A DNA stretch of 64,000 nucleotides from Sagittula marina (lineage in GTDB: Bacteria; Pseudomonadota; Alphaproteobacteria; Rhodobacterales; Rhodobacteraceae): assembly GCF_014196795.1 (NCBI RefSeq), contig NZ_JACIEJ010000001.1:638664-702663 (forward strand). The letters run 5' to 3'. Made by a program: the position numbers and the translations under genes. Every line of letters starts with the position of its first letter. Within the stretch, counting starts at the first letter, position 1. The notes below the pieces were generated by a model. That model was given only the letters and a program-made list of their open reading frames with translations. It was not told the DNA's origin and made no database searches. Below are positions 48,636 through 56,979 of the stretch, piece after piece.

Positions 48636-50705
48636 TCAGTCCACGGCCAGTTCTGTAATTTCGCGTCGGAACGGCAGGGCATCGCCGATGTCCGGCTGGT
48701 CCAGCTCACGGGCGTAGCGATGACCCGCATATGTGGCCCAGGCGATAGGGCCGGGCGCTTCGGCGTCGCCAAAGAGCGTCACACTGCGGATGCCTGCGTC
48801 GGCCCAGTCGGCTTCCCGTGCCTTCAGGTCGCGGTAAAGCGCGTCGTCCCCCTGTCGCGCGGCCACCATGACGAGGGCGTCGCAGGCAAAGTCGCGGGTC
48901 ATGTCGGTAAAGACGCAGTTGGATTGCACGTGATCCGCGCGAATCCGTGTCACACCACGGTTCAGCACGATCTCGACCCCCATTTCGGCCAGCCGCCTGT
49001 GGATCGTCGCCTGTTCCAGCGTGTTGTTGGTCCAGTCCGAGACGAAGGCCGACGGGGTGATCAGCGTGACCTTGCAGCCTTCTTTCACCAGCAGTTCTGC
49101 CAGGACGCCACCCATGTAGTAATGGTCATCGTCGAAGATCACCACATGGCCCGTCGGGCGCTGCCCGCCCATGATGTCATCCGGCGTGAACAGGGGCATC
49201 GCGGCGTCGATCGGCATCGGCACCACGTGCTGCCGCGCCACGCCATCGCGCCGCCAGTGGCTGCCGGTGGCCACAGCGATGTTCTCAAAACCGAATTCGA
49301 GGATTTCATCGGCTGTCAGGCGGCTGTCGAAATAGGTTTCGACGTTCGTCTTCTGGCTCAACTGGTACTGACGGTAATCCGCCACACGCCCCCAGGCCGA
49401 CAACCCCGGAAGATGGCGTTCCCGCGCGACGCGGCCGCCCAGTTCGGTGCCGGCCTCGGCCAGGGCCACGTCATAGCCCCGCTCGGCCAGAGCCCGTGCG
49501 GCCTCAAGGCCCGCTGGGCCGGCCCCGACGACCAGCACGTTGGAACTCGCCCCCTTTGCGTTCATCTTTTCCGGGTGCCAGCCCTTGCGCCATTCCTCCA
49601 TGAAGGTCGGGTTTTGGGTGCAGCGGCTGATCGACATTGTCATGTCGCCGGTGATGCAGATGTTGCAGCCGATGCACTCTCGAATGTCCTCGATCCGGCC
49701 CTCTTCGATCTTTTTGGGCAGGAAAGGATCGGCAATCGAGGGACGCGCACAGCCGATGAAATCCAGCGTGCCGGACTTCACCATCTTGGCCATGACATCA
49801 GGCGAGGTGAAACGCCCGACGCCGACGACGGGCTTGTCGGATAGTTCCTTGATGCCGCGCACCAGGGTCTCTTGCGCTGCTTCTTCCTTGAAACGAGACG
49901 GGCCGGAGCAATCTTCCCACGTGCCCTGCGCGAGGTCCCAAAGGTCAGGCAAGTCGCGGTTCATCTCGATGAAATCGCGGACCTCGGCGTTGGAAAACCC
50001 CAGCTCGCCGATGGTCTCGTCAAGGCTGACGCGCAAGGTCAGGGCCATTTCCTCGCCGACGGCCTCTCGCATGTCCTCAATCACCTCGCGGGCAAAGCGG
50101 GAACGGTTTTCGAGGCTGCCGCCGTATTCATCATCGCGCTGGTTTGTGGCGCGCGACAGGAAGTGCTGAAAGATGCCAAAACCATGCGCGCCGTAAAGAC
50201 AGATCAGGTCGAACCCGGCCATCTGAGACCGCTTGGCCGCATTCACGAACCAGCGGCGGAGGTCGCGAATATCCTGCTTGTCCATCGCGCGCGCCTGAAC
50301 CGGATCGTTCGTGAAGGTGCGGATCGGCAGGGCGGAGGGCGCAAGAGGCACCTCTTTGGTATAAAGGTTCGGGCCATTGATCCCCGAGTAGGCCAGTTGG
50401 ATCCCGGCCAGCGCGCCGTGTTCCTTCATCCGGTCGGCCATTTTGGCCAGCATCGGAATGTCCTTGTCTTCCCACAGCCTCAGTTCGATGAACGGCGTGA
50501 TTTCCGACGTGTGATGCATTTCGCATTGTTCGGTAAAGATAACCCCCCAGCCGCCTTCGGACTTGATGCCGCGCATCGCAGCCGCCGCCGAGGGGTCGCG
50601 ATAGCCGCCACCATTGCAGTGCGGCACCTGGTAGAACCGGTTCTTCGCAGTGACGGGGCCGATCTGCATCGGCGTGAAAAGTATATCGTAGCGGGGATCA
50701 CGCAA
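48636..50705 (-). CDS. Trimethylamine dehydrogenase-family Fe-S flavoprotein
   Basis: The 689-residue protein has an N-terminal FMN barrel of the old-yellow-enzyme type, a 4Fe-4S site, and C-terminal ADP/FAD-binding domains (VLVVGAGPAGLEAARALAERGYDV). The opening RDPRYDILFTPMQIGPVTAKNRFYQVPHC has Cys30, the residue that covalently holds FMN in trimethylamine, dimethylamine and histamine dehydrogenases. Cluster cysteines CIGCNIC and SRCTQN lie near 344, 347, 350 and 362, as in that family. TTG 50705 is preferred because it restores this numbering; GTG 50714 is possible. It probably oxidatively deaminates or demethylates an amine; which one is unknown. Confidence 0.85.
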   Translation of the reverse strand: MRDPRYDILFTPMQIGPVTAKNRFYQVPHCNGGGYRDPSAAAAMRGIKSEGGWGVIFTEQCEMHHTSEITPFIELRLWEDKDIPMLAKMADRMKEHGALAGIQLAYSGINGPNLYTKEVPLAPSALPIRTFTNDPVQARAMDKQDIRDLRRWFVNAAKRSQMAGFDLICLYGAHGFGIFQHFLSRATNQRDDEYGGSLENRSRFAREVIEDMREAVGEEMALTLRVSLDETIGELGFSNAEVRDFIEMNRDLPDLWDLAQGTWEDCSGPSRFKEEAAQETLVRGIKELSDKPVVGVGRFTSPDVMAKMVKSGTLDFIGCARPSIADPFLPKKIEEGRIEDIRECIGCNICITGDMTMSISRCTQNPTFMEEWRKGWHPEKMNAKGASSNVLVVGAGPAGLEAARALAERGYDVALAEAGTELGGRVARERHLPGLSAWGRVADYRQYQLSQKTNVETYFDSRLTADEILEFGFENIAVATGSHWRRDGVARQHVVPMPIDAAMPLFTPDDIMGGQRPTGHVVIFDDDHYYMGGVLAELLVKEGCKVTLITPSAFVSDWTNNTLEQATIHRRLAEMGVEIVLNRGVTRIRADHVQSNCVFTDMTRDFACDALVMVAARQGDDALYRDLKAREADWADAGIRSVTLFGDAEAPGPIAWATYAGHRYARELDQPDIGDALPFRREITELAVD

Positions 50706-50802
50706 TTGGAACACTTCCCTGTCTGGTGCTCGCCAAAAAGCTGGCGGGAATGCAGGCAGGGTTGAGGAAACTTCGATTAAGTTAAATAACGCTTTCAGTA
50801 AT

Positions 50803-50829
50803 CTTGAGTAAGGATTGCCCTAACTCAAG
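50803..50829. promoter_or_regulatory. Candidate LysR operator before the amine dehydrogenase
   Basis: A 27-bp imperfect palindrome has 11-bp arms with one mismatch (CTTGAGTAAGG at 50803-50813, complement at 50819-50829). It is about 100 bp upstream of the dehydrogenase start and just after the LysR gene stop. No T-run follows, so it looks like an operator rather than a terminator. Confidence 0.45.
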
Positions 50830-50872
50830 GCCAGTTCGCACACCGCCTCATTGGCGATCTAAGTGCCTAATT

Positions 50873-51811
50873 TTAAGTCGGTGTCGGCACCTTTAACCCC
50901 GGTGTCATGACGGGCGTCAGGTTCTCCTTGCAGTGATCGATCAATGCGCGAACCGTCAGGCTGCTTTTCGATCCTCCAGCCAGCAACAGCCCGAGTTGGA
51001 GCGGGCGCAGCTCGCCCGATAGCGGCACGAATCGCAACAGCTTCCCATCGGCTGCGCGTTCCGAAGTGTGGCGAATATTGGCTATGGAATACCCGAAGCC
51101 GTTCGCCACCAGAGAGCGCATCACCTCCATGTCGCGCGTGCGTTCGACGATATTCGGACGCACCCCAGCCTGCGCGAAAAACGACAGGAAGTAAGGAGCG
51201 GAATGCGGCAGGTCGAGCAGCACCATCGGGTGGTCGGCCAGCTCCTCGACCGCAAGGGTTTTGCGCTGGGCAAAGTCATGGGTGTCGGGCAGCAACGCAT
51301 AGGGCGGCAGGTTGAAAAGTGGCACGAACTCCATGTCCGGCGGAACATCCAGATCGTAGGTCAGCGCAATATCCAGCTCGGCGTTCCGCAGGCCATCGAA
51401 GATCGACCCCTGATCGCGTTCGAACTGGTGAAATTCCACATCCGGAAACCGCGAGATAAAGCTGCGCCGCAGGTGCGGCAGCACGATCTGTGCAAAGGTC
51501 AGCAGACATCCGACGTTCAGTGGTCCGTGCACCCGGCCGGTAATGTCCTGTGCCAGCGTGTTCAGCTTTTCGGCCTCTGCCAGCACTGACCTCGCCCGTT
51601 CCATGAACTGCCGCCCGGCTTGGCTAAGGGTCAGGCCATGTGCATGTTTGCGGGCAAAAAGCTTCAGGCCGAACTCCTGTTCCATCTGCGCGATGGCCGT
51701 GGAGATTGACGGAGAAGAGACGTTCACCTTGCCGGCCGCTTGGGCGATCGACCCCTCTTCGCCAACCGCGACGAAGTATTCGAGCTGTCGGAGTGTAAAT
51801 CGTAAGGGCAT
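50873..51811 (-). CDS. LysR-family transcriptional regulator
   Basis: The 312-residue protein has the N-terminal winged helix (LRQLEYFVAVGEEGSIAQAAGKVNVSSPSISTAIAQME, residues 7-45) and a periplasmic-binding-protein-like effector domain (LNVGCLLTFAQIVLPHLRRSF onwards). It lies inside the cluster in the same direction, 88 nt after the aldehyde dehydrogenase and 168 nt before the amine dehydrogenase. It is thus the likely local regulator, with an amine or its metabolite as inducer. LysR genes are usually divergent from targets; here it is embedded. Confidence 0.92.
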   Translation of the reverse strand: MPLRFTLRQLEYFVAVGEEGSIAQAAGKVNVSSPSISTAIAQMEQEFGLKLFARKHAHGLTLSQAGRQFMERARSVLAEAEKLNTLAQDITGRVHGPLNVGCLLTFAQIVLPHLRRSFISRFPDVEFHQFERDQGSIFDGLRNAELDIALTYDLDVPPDMEFVPLFNLPPYALLPDTHDFAQRKTLAVEELADHPMVLLDLPHSAPYFLSFFAQAGVRPNIVERTRDMEVMRSLVANGFGYSIANIRHTSERAADGKLLRFVPLSGELRPLQLGLLLAGGSKSSLTVRALIDHCKENLTPVMTPGLKVPTPT

Positions 51812-51899
51812 GCCAAAGCCTTTCCAGAAGATCGGATAGGCTTTGGCTAAGGCCTTGGTGATATCCGGTCAAGGCTCAGCGCCTGCCGGACATCGGGTT

Positions 51900-53384
51900 T
51901 CAGAATTTAATCCAGGTCGTCTTCAGGGCCGAATACTTGTCGAACGCATGAAGAGACAGGTCCCGGCCATATCCGGACTGCTTTACCCCGCCGAAGGGCG
52001 TGTAGGTCGACAGGGCATCGACCGTGTTGACCGATACCGTCCCCGCCACGAGCTTCTCGCTGACGTCCAGCGCACGGGACAGGTCCCGTGTCCAGACCGA
52101 GGCGGCCAGCCCGTAGACAGTGTCGTTCGCCATGCGTACGGCCTCGGCGTCGTCCTCGAAGGTCTGCACCGTGAGCACGGGGCCAAAGATCTCCTCTCGC
52201 GCCAGCGGGTCGTCGGGCGCCACATCGTCAAAGATGGTGGGCTGGACGTAGGCGTCGGAGCCCATGTGCGTGACCCGCTCGCCACCGCAGACCAGTCGCG
52301 CGGTTTGCTTGCCAGCCTCAACGAAGGACATGACACGGTCCGCGTGGGCGCGATCCACCAATGACCCCATGGTCGACGCGGGGTCCAACGGATCGCCCAG
52401 CACGACCTTGGCAGCCTGCGCGCGCATCCGGTCGATCATCTCGTCCTTGACCGAGGCGTGCACCAGCATCCGGGAGTTTGCCGAACAAACCTCACCCTGG
52501 TTATAGAAAATCCCGAAAGCCGCCATTTCCGCCGCTTGGTCAAGGTCGGCATCGGCAAAGATCAGGTTCGGGCTTTTTCCACCGGTTTCAGGCCAAACGG
52601 CCTTCATGTTGCTTTCGCCAGCGTAGCGCTGGAACATCTTGCCGACAGCGGTGGAACCGGTGAAGACAAGACAATCGACATCCGGATGACGCCCCAGCGC
52701 CTGGCCCGCGTCCTCACCAAAGCCCGTGACGACGTTCAGGACACCGTCTGGCAGACCGGCTTCGCTGGCCAGTTCTGCCAGCATCAGGGCGGACAGTGGG
52801 GACTGCTCCGCCGGTTTGAGGACGACGGAGTTGCCGGTGGCAAGGGCAGGGGCCAGTTTCCAGGTCGCCATATCCAGTGGGAAATTCCACGGCACCACCG
52901 CGCCGATGACACCCAGCGGCATCCGCCGGATCATTGCCAGATCGCGGCCGCCGGTCGGGGCGATTTCGTCATAAAGCTTGTCGATCGCCTCGGCATGCCA
53001 TTGGAAGAAATGCGCTGATCCGGGCGCGTCCACGGTGGAGCTGTCGGCGATCACCTTGCCCATGTCGAGCGTATCCAAAAGCGCCAGCTCGGGCACGTTC
53101 TGTCGGATCAGGGCGGCGAGGTGCAAAAGCACCTCCTTGCGCTCGGCGGGGCTCTTGCGGGACCAGCGACCATCGTCAAAGGCGCGGCGGGCCGCTGTAA
53201 CCGCGCGGTCGATATCCTCTCCGCCACCGCGCGCGACGTCGGTCAGCACAGCCCCGCTCCCTGGATTTACCGTTTCAAACCGCTGACGGGTGGCCGCCGG
53301 GGTGAACTTGCCGTCGATGAATAAATCGTTGCGAAAGCGCAGAGCCGCGGCCCGTGCTTTCCAATCTTCGTATGTGAAGGTCAT
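51900..53384 (-). CDS. puuC: Aldehyde dehydrogenase, PuuC-like
   Basis: The 494-residue NAD(P)-dependent aldehyde dehydrogenase has the catalytic Cys300 in FYNQGEVCSANSR and the general-base Glu266 in WPETGGKSPNL. The PWNFPL block and the FTGSTAVGK cofactor loop are also present. Start and overall wording (YEDWKARAAAL, then LHAFDKYSALKTTWIKF) strongly resemble PuuC, which oxidises gamma-glutamyl-gamma-aminobutyraldehyde in putrescine breakdown. No gamma-glutamylputrescine synthetase (PuuA) is in the window, so a different amino-aldehyde may be used. AAGGA precedes ATG 53384. It is 12 nt after DUF1028. Confidence 0.85.
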   Translation of the reverse strand: MTFTYEDWKARAAALRFRNDLFIDGKFTPAATRQRFETVNPGSGAVLTDVARGGGEDIDRAVTAARRAFDDGRWSRKSPAERKEVLLHLAALIRQNVPELALLDTLDMGKVIADSSTVDAPGSAHFFQWHAEAIDKLYDEIAPTGGRDLAMIRRMPLGVIGAVVPWNFPLDMATWKLAPALATGNSVVLKPAEQSPLSALMLAELASEAGLPDGVLNVVTGFGEDAGQALGRHPDVDCLVFTGSTAVGKMFQRYAGESNMKAVWPETGGKSPNLIFADADLDQAAEMAAFGIFYNQGEVCSANSRMLVHASVKDEMIDRMRAQAAKVVLGDPLDPASTMGSLVDRAHADRVMSFVEAGKQTARLVCGGERVTHMGSDAYVQPTIFDDVAPDDPLAREEIFGPVLTVQTFEDDAEAVRMANDTVYGLAASVWTRDLSRALDVSEKLVAGTVSVNTVDALSTYTPFGGVKQSGYGRDLSLHAFDKYSALKTTWIKF

Positions 53385-53396
53385 GGGCTATCCTTG

Positions 53397-54071
53397 TTAT
53401 TCGTCGCCGGGCACGCCGTAGGAGGGCGCCTCACGCGGGTCCAGCGCGCGCTGCACGTAGGCCTCCATCTGCGGCTTGTAGACCTCCCAGGCGCGAGCGA
53501 TGTCTGCGATGGGGCAGGCCTCGGTCCAGTCGCAGCGCAGTTCCGCCAGCGGCCAGCTCATCTTGTCCACGATCAACATGCCGGCCGAATGCACCGGTCC
53601 GGCCTCACCCCCGGCGGCCAGACCGGCCTGCATCGCCGCAATCAGCCGGTCGCCGATATGGCCGCTGGCTGACAGGTAGCCGTCAACGATGGCCTGCGGG
53701 ACGCTGTCGTTGGCCAGAAGGTTGCCACCGGACGCCACATTCCGGGCCTGCGCTTCGGTCCAGATACCCAGGGAGTTGGGTCCTGAATGGATCGCGGTGC
53801 GACCCTGCGCGTCCACCGCAAGCACCTGCCGATATGCGATGAACGTGCCACGCGCCTTGATTTCTGCGATGGCTTTTGGCGCGGGCAGGCCGCTTTCCAT
53901 CAGGTCCAGCGCCAGCGGTCCCAGCGTCGGGTCGGTGATATTCTGGCTGGAGACGGCGCCGACACCGGCCCGCGCATACGCACAGCGGGCGGCAACGGCA
54001 GGGGAGGAGGAGGAGATCGCGGTGCCAAACATGCCCGTCTCAGGGCAGCGGGCGACGAGGCTAAAGGTCAT
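53397..54071 (-). CDS. DUF1028 Ntn-hydrolase-like protein
   Basis: The 224-residue protein shows the DUF1028 pattern: MTFSLVARCPETGMFGTAISSSSPAVAARC at the start, then GVGAVSSQNITDP, the GNLLANDSV motif and ERLI-like GDRLIAAMQAGLAAGGEAGPVHSAGM. The fold is related to Ntn hydrolases, and members are often encoded beside amine, peptide or RidA genes, but the reaction is not established. ATG 54071 lies 4 nt after the RidA stop; the longer frame inside RidA was not used. Confidence 0.87.
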   Translation of the reverse strand: MTFSLVARCPETGMFGTAISSSSPAVAARCAYARAGVGAVSSQNITDPTLGPLALDLMESGLPAPKAIAEIKARGTFIAYRQVLAVDAQGRTAIHSGPNSLGIWTEAQARNVASGGNLLANDSVPQAIVDGYLSASGHIGDRLIAAMQAGLAAGGEAGPVHSAGMLIVDKMSWPLAELRCDWTEACPIADIARAWEVYKPQMEAYVQRALDPREAPSYGVPGDE

Positions 54072-54075
54072 GCGC

Positions 54076-54492
54076 TTACTCCGGAATAACGGCGGTGCCG
54101 TCGATCTCGACCAGCCAATCGGGGCGGGCGAGGGCCTGCACGACAAGCCCGGTCGAGACCGGATGCACGCCTTTGATGTATTCGCCCATGGTGCGATACA
54201 CTGCCTCGCGGTGGCGCACGTCCGTGATGTAGACCACCACCTTCACCAGATGCTCCATGGTGCCGCCGGCTTCCTCGATCAGTTGCTGAATGTTCTGCAT
54301 GACCTTGTGGGTTTGCTCGACGGGATCGTGGCTGTCGATGTTTTTTGCGGTGTCGAGGTCCTGCGGGCACTGGCCCCGCAGCCAGACAGTCTTGCCGCCC
54401 TGCGTGACGACGGCTTGGCACAGGTCGTTGTCGAGGCTTTGCTCGGGGTAGGTCTCGCGCGTGTTGAACTTGCGAATGCGGGTATGAGTCAT
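54076..54492 (-). CDS. RidA/YjgF-family enamine/imine deaminase
   Basis: RidA proteins hydrolyse reactive enamine/imine intermediates and protect PLP enzymes. The 138-residue product has the family pattern KTVWLRGQCPQDLD, then HKVMQNIQQLIEEAGGTMEHLVKVVVYITDVRHREAVY and the terminal VEIDGTAVIPE. AGGAG precedes ATG 54492. Between the monooxygenase and DUF1028 it would remove imines formed by amine oxidation, fitting the amine dehydrogenase further down. Confidence 0.92.
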   Translation of the reverse strand: MTHTRIRKFNTRETYPEQSLDNDLCQAVVTQGGKTVWLRGQCPQDLDTAKNIDSHDPVEQTHKVMQNIQQLIEEAGGTMEHLVKVVVYITDVRHREAVYRTMGEYIKGVHPVSTGLVVQALARPDWLVEIDGTAVIPE

Positions 54493-54508
54493 GGCTGTCT
54501 CCTGCCAG

Positions 54509-55786
54509 TCAGGCGTGTTCGGTTTCTTGCTGCGCATCGGCTGGACCTCGATAGGCGAGGTAGCCGCGCTGCTTTACAATGTGCTCGGTGATGTATCGCG
54601 CATCACACCAGACGCCCCAGATGAACGACGACCCTCGGCGCGTCTGCCACGGAAGGCCAAGAAAATAGACGCCAGGTTCGGCCGAGACGCCGCGTTGATG
54701 GTCCGGGCGGCCGTTGTCGTCCACCGCGTCGACCTGAAGCCAGCTGTAGTCTGCAACGAAGCCGGTCGCCCAGATGATCGTCGTCACGTTGGCCTTGGCC
54801 AGGTCGAGGCTGGTCAGAGGATCCTTCAGGCAGGCGGGGTCTTCCTCCATCCGGCGCGCGTCCGGCTCTTCAGGCAAATCCAGCCCATTGCGTTCGACAA
54901 AGGCGTCGGCTTCGTCCAGCAAGGAAAGGTAATTCGCGTCACCCGCAGCAATGTTGGTCACAAGGTCTGACGCAAAGCCGATGACACCAGAGTCACAAGT
55001 TTGCGTGCGCCCGACAAGGGTCATGCCGCCATGGGCCAAACGACGAAAGTCGATGGTGTGGCCACCGTTTGCACCGCTGACTGCGATGGTGGTGTGCTCG
55101 ACGCCGGGGGTCGCTTCGGTGTCCCACTTGTTCAGCACACCCAGCCACCAGCAGAAATCGCGCCCGCGATAGCTGCGCGGCGGGCGATGATGCGGGCCGA
55201 CCGACAAATATACTTGGCGTCCCGAGCGCATCAGTTCTTCGGCAATCTGTGTGCCTGACGACCCCGCGCCCACGACCAGCACTGCACCCTCGGCGAGTTG
55301 GCCGGGGTTGCGGTAGGCGGTGGAATGCATCTGTGTGATCCCGGGAGTCTCGGGGACCAGGTCGGGCACGATCGGTTTCTGGAATGGGCCGGTGGCCGCC
55401 ACAACACATCGCGCGTCAATCTCGCCTTGCGATGTTGTCACGCGAAAGCCGGGCCGTCCTTCGTGGCGGCGCACCTCCTCGACGGTCACGCCGCAGCGGA
55501 TGGGCGCATTGATCTGTCTTGCGTATTCCTCGAAATAGGCTGCCACTTCTTCCTTGCCGGGAAAGGCATCGGGGCCACTGCGGCTGAATTCCAGCCCCGG
55601 AAACCGGTCATGCCAAGCGGGACCGTTCGCCCTGAGCGAATCCCACCGTTCCGAGCGCCACCGTTCGGCGATCCTGCTGCGTTCGAGGACGATGTGCGGG
55701 ATGCCAGCCTTGCCCAGATGTTCGCTCATGGCCACCCCGGCCTGACCCGCGCCAACGACAAGCACTTCGGTTGTTTCAATCGACAT
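54509..55786 (-). CDS. FAD-dependent monooxygenase, CzcO/FMO-like
   Basis: The 425-residue protein has the FAD motif VLVVGAGQAGVAMSEHL at the N-terminus and a second dinucleotide motif VLVVGAGSSGTQIAEEL for NADPH in the middle. A WATGFVADYSWL segment typical of flavin-containing monooxygenase relatives is also present. It would hydroxylate or N-oxygenate a small substrate. GGAGG lies just upstream of ATG 55786. It is the first gene of the long minus-strand cluster, so the promoter should be in the 55.8-55.9 kb gap. Confidence 0.88.
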   Translation of the reverse strand: MSIETTEVLVVGAGQAGVAMSEHLGKAGIPHIVLERSRIAERWRSERWDSLRANGPAWHDRFPGLEFSRSGPDAFPGKEEVAAYFEEYARQINAPIRCGVTVEEVRRHEGRPGFRVTTSQGEIDARCVVAATGPFQKPIVPDLVPETPGITQMHSTAYRNPGQLAEGAVLVVGAGSSGTQIAEELMRSGRQVYLSVGPHHRPPRSYRGRDFCWWLGVLNKWDTEATPGVEHTTIAVSGANGGHTIDFRRLAHGGMTLVGRTQTCDSGVIGFASDLVTNIAAGDANYLSLLDEADAFVERNGLDLPEEPDARRMEEDPACLKDPLTSLDLAKANVTTIIWATGFVADYSWLQVDAVDDNGRPDHQRGVSAEPGVYFLGLPWQTRRGSSFIWGVWCDARYITEHIVKQRGYLAYRGPADAQQETEHA

Positions 55787-55878
55787 TCGGAACCTCCAGC
55801 GTCACGCCTCGATGGGCTGTTCCGGGAGAGTGTTGATGCAGGTGGGTTCGGAAGAAAGCACGGAAATACTGATCTTGG

Positions 55879-55895
55879 CTTAGGCTGAGCTTAAG
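55879..55895. promoter_or_regulatory. Candidate LysR-type half-site pair before the monooxygenase
   Basis: CTTA-N9-TAAG is an inverted pair about 95 bp upstream of the first cluster gene, a usual position for a LysR activation site. The match is short and could be chance. Confidence 0.25.
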
Positions 55896-56155
55896 TCTTA
55901 TCGTTTCAGCCATACGTATTGGCCAGCCGTTCGAAGTGTGAGGGAACTCGCTTCAGTGCGTTGCCTTTCGCCGTCCTGCACACTTTTCCACACGATTTTC
56001 ATAGACGCATCTGCTGTCATGCGGGGCGCGCCCCAGTGATCGTGCTCCTGCCCAATGCGTTCGAAATAAAAGGCTTTCCAATCGAACAGTAAGTGAAAAT
56101 AGAACCTCGCGGGTTTCAAGGCGACTTACACCTTGCCCGAAGTAGCTCTAATGCG

Positions 56156-56578
56156 CTACTCGCCGTTGAAGACGAGAGGGGCGATGCCGTTCTTGAAGAG
56201 TTCGCGGCAGAGATTGGCGATATCGCGTCGCAGCTCTGGCCCGTTGCGCAGAATGTCATAGCCAGAGGCACCGGCCTCAAGCCATTGTCGTTCGGTCGTT
56301 CGGTCGTTCGGTCGTTCGGTCGTTCGGTCGTTCGGTCGTTCGGTCGTTTCTGCTCGGCTGGCTTTGGGGCTTCTCGTTAGCAAAAGGCCGAAACTCTCGC
56401 AAAGCTGTGCCGCGACATGGAACTCCAGCGTGTCGAGCCGACCCAGACCACCAGTCGCTGGGAAATGACAGTGCTGCAAAGTTTCGCGCAACAACTCGAC
56501 GCGTCGGTTCCATGGTTTGCTATTTGGAGGATGACCTGAAGAATTTCTTCGACGACGAGCGGGAGAATGGCCGACCAC
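56156..56578 (-). CDS. Doubtful ORF containing 8-bp tandem repeats
   Basis: A 140-codon frame holds a plausible globular start (RVELLRETLQHCHFPATGGLGRLDTLEFHVAAQLCESFGLLLTRSP). It then has repeated Thr-Glu-Arg-Pro-Asn-Asp-Arg units produced by the 8-bp repeat and a tail EAGASGYDILRNGPELRRDIANLCRELFKNGIAPLVF. The two non-repeat parts look protein-like, but I do not recognise a family. The repeat keeps frame only when copy number changes by three. It could be a fragment of a decayed gene or a phase-variable one. Confidence 0.35.
   Translation of the reverse strand: MVGHSPARRRRNSSGHPPNSKPWNRRVELLRETLQHCHFPATGGLGRLDTLEFHVAAQLCESFGLLLTRSPKASRAETTERPNDRTTERPNDRTTERQWLEAGASGYDILRNGPELRRDIANLCRELFKNGIAPLVFNGE
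56288..56348. repeat. 8-bp tandem repeat, about 7.6 copies
   Basis: TCGTTCGG is repeated head to tail seven times exactly from 56288 to 56343, plus five further bases. No spacers are present. Confidence 0.95.
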
Positions 56579-56791
56579 TGTGTGCAGTTATCGGTAAGGA
56601 GCGACCCCGCCAGACACATCGATCTGCTGCAGAGATTGGAGTGTGTCCTGCTTAGGCAGGGACCTGTAGGAAACGGATTACGCTCGCTTAAATGCAGACA
56701 GGCAGTTCAACGTCGCTCGCGGCCCGCAGCGACCTTTGTTCCGACTTGCAAAAGCTGCGGTGCAGCGTAACGAAACTGTTCGGTGCGAGAT

Positions 56792-56814
56792 GAAGCAACC
56801 CATGTGGTTGCTTC
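56792..56814. other. Perfect 9-bp hairpin
   Basis: GAAGCAACC at 56792-56800 and its exact complement at 56806-56814 flank a 5-nt loop. Only a short T run follows on the plus strand, so terminator function is weak or absent. Confidence 0.5.
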
Positions 56815-56979
56815 TTTGCAGTGATGGCCAAGCCGATCTTCTTGCTTAACTGATTTCGTCCACCGTTTGGGACTGTTTCGCACCTCATCAGCACCCATGC
56901 CGGGACCGGCTTTGGAGTTTTTCTGGGTACCGGTATTCGTGACCCTCCAACATCGCAAATGTGGGGCAGTCCGGTATCT

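Larger units (their letters stand above)
55787..56979. other. 1.2-kb gene-poor region upstream of the amine cluster
   Basis: No confident gene is present. The right part of the cluster promoter region, an 8-bp tandem repeat, a doubtful minus-strand frame and a perfect hairpin are listed separately. Bases 56580-56980 read as decayed coding sequence with no start or ribosome site. Confidence 0.5.

Noticed and set aside
50803..50829. Terminator for the LysR gene
   Set aside because: No T-run follows on the minus strand, and position and symmetry fit an operator better.
56288..56348. Possible CRISPR array
   Set aside because: The 8-bp units are contiguous with no spacers and there are no cas genes.
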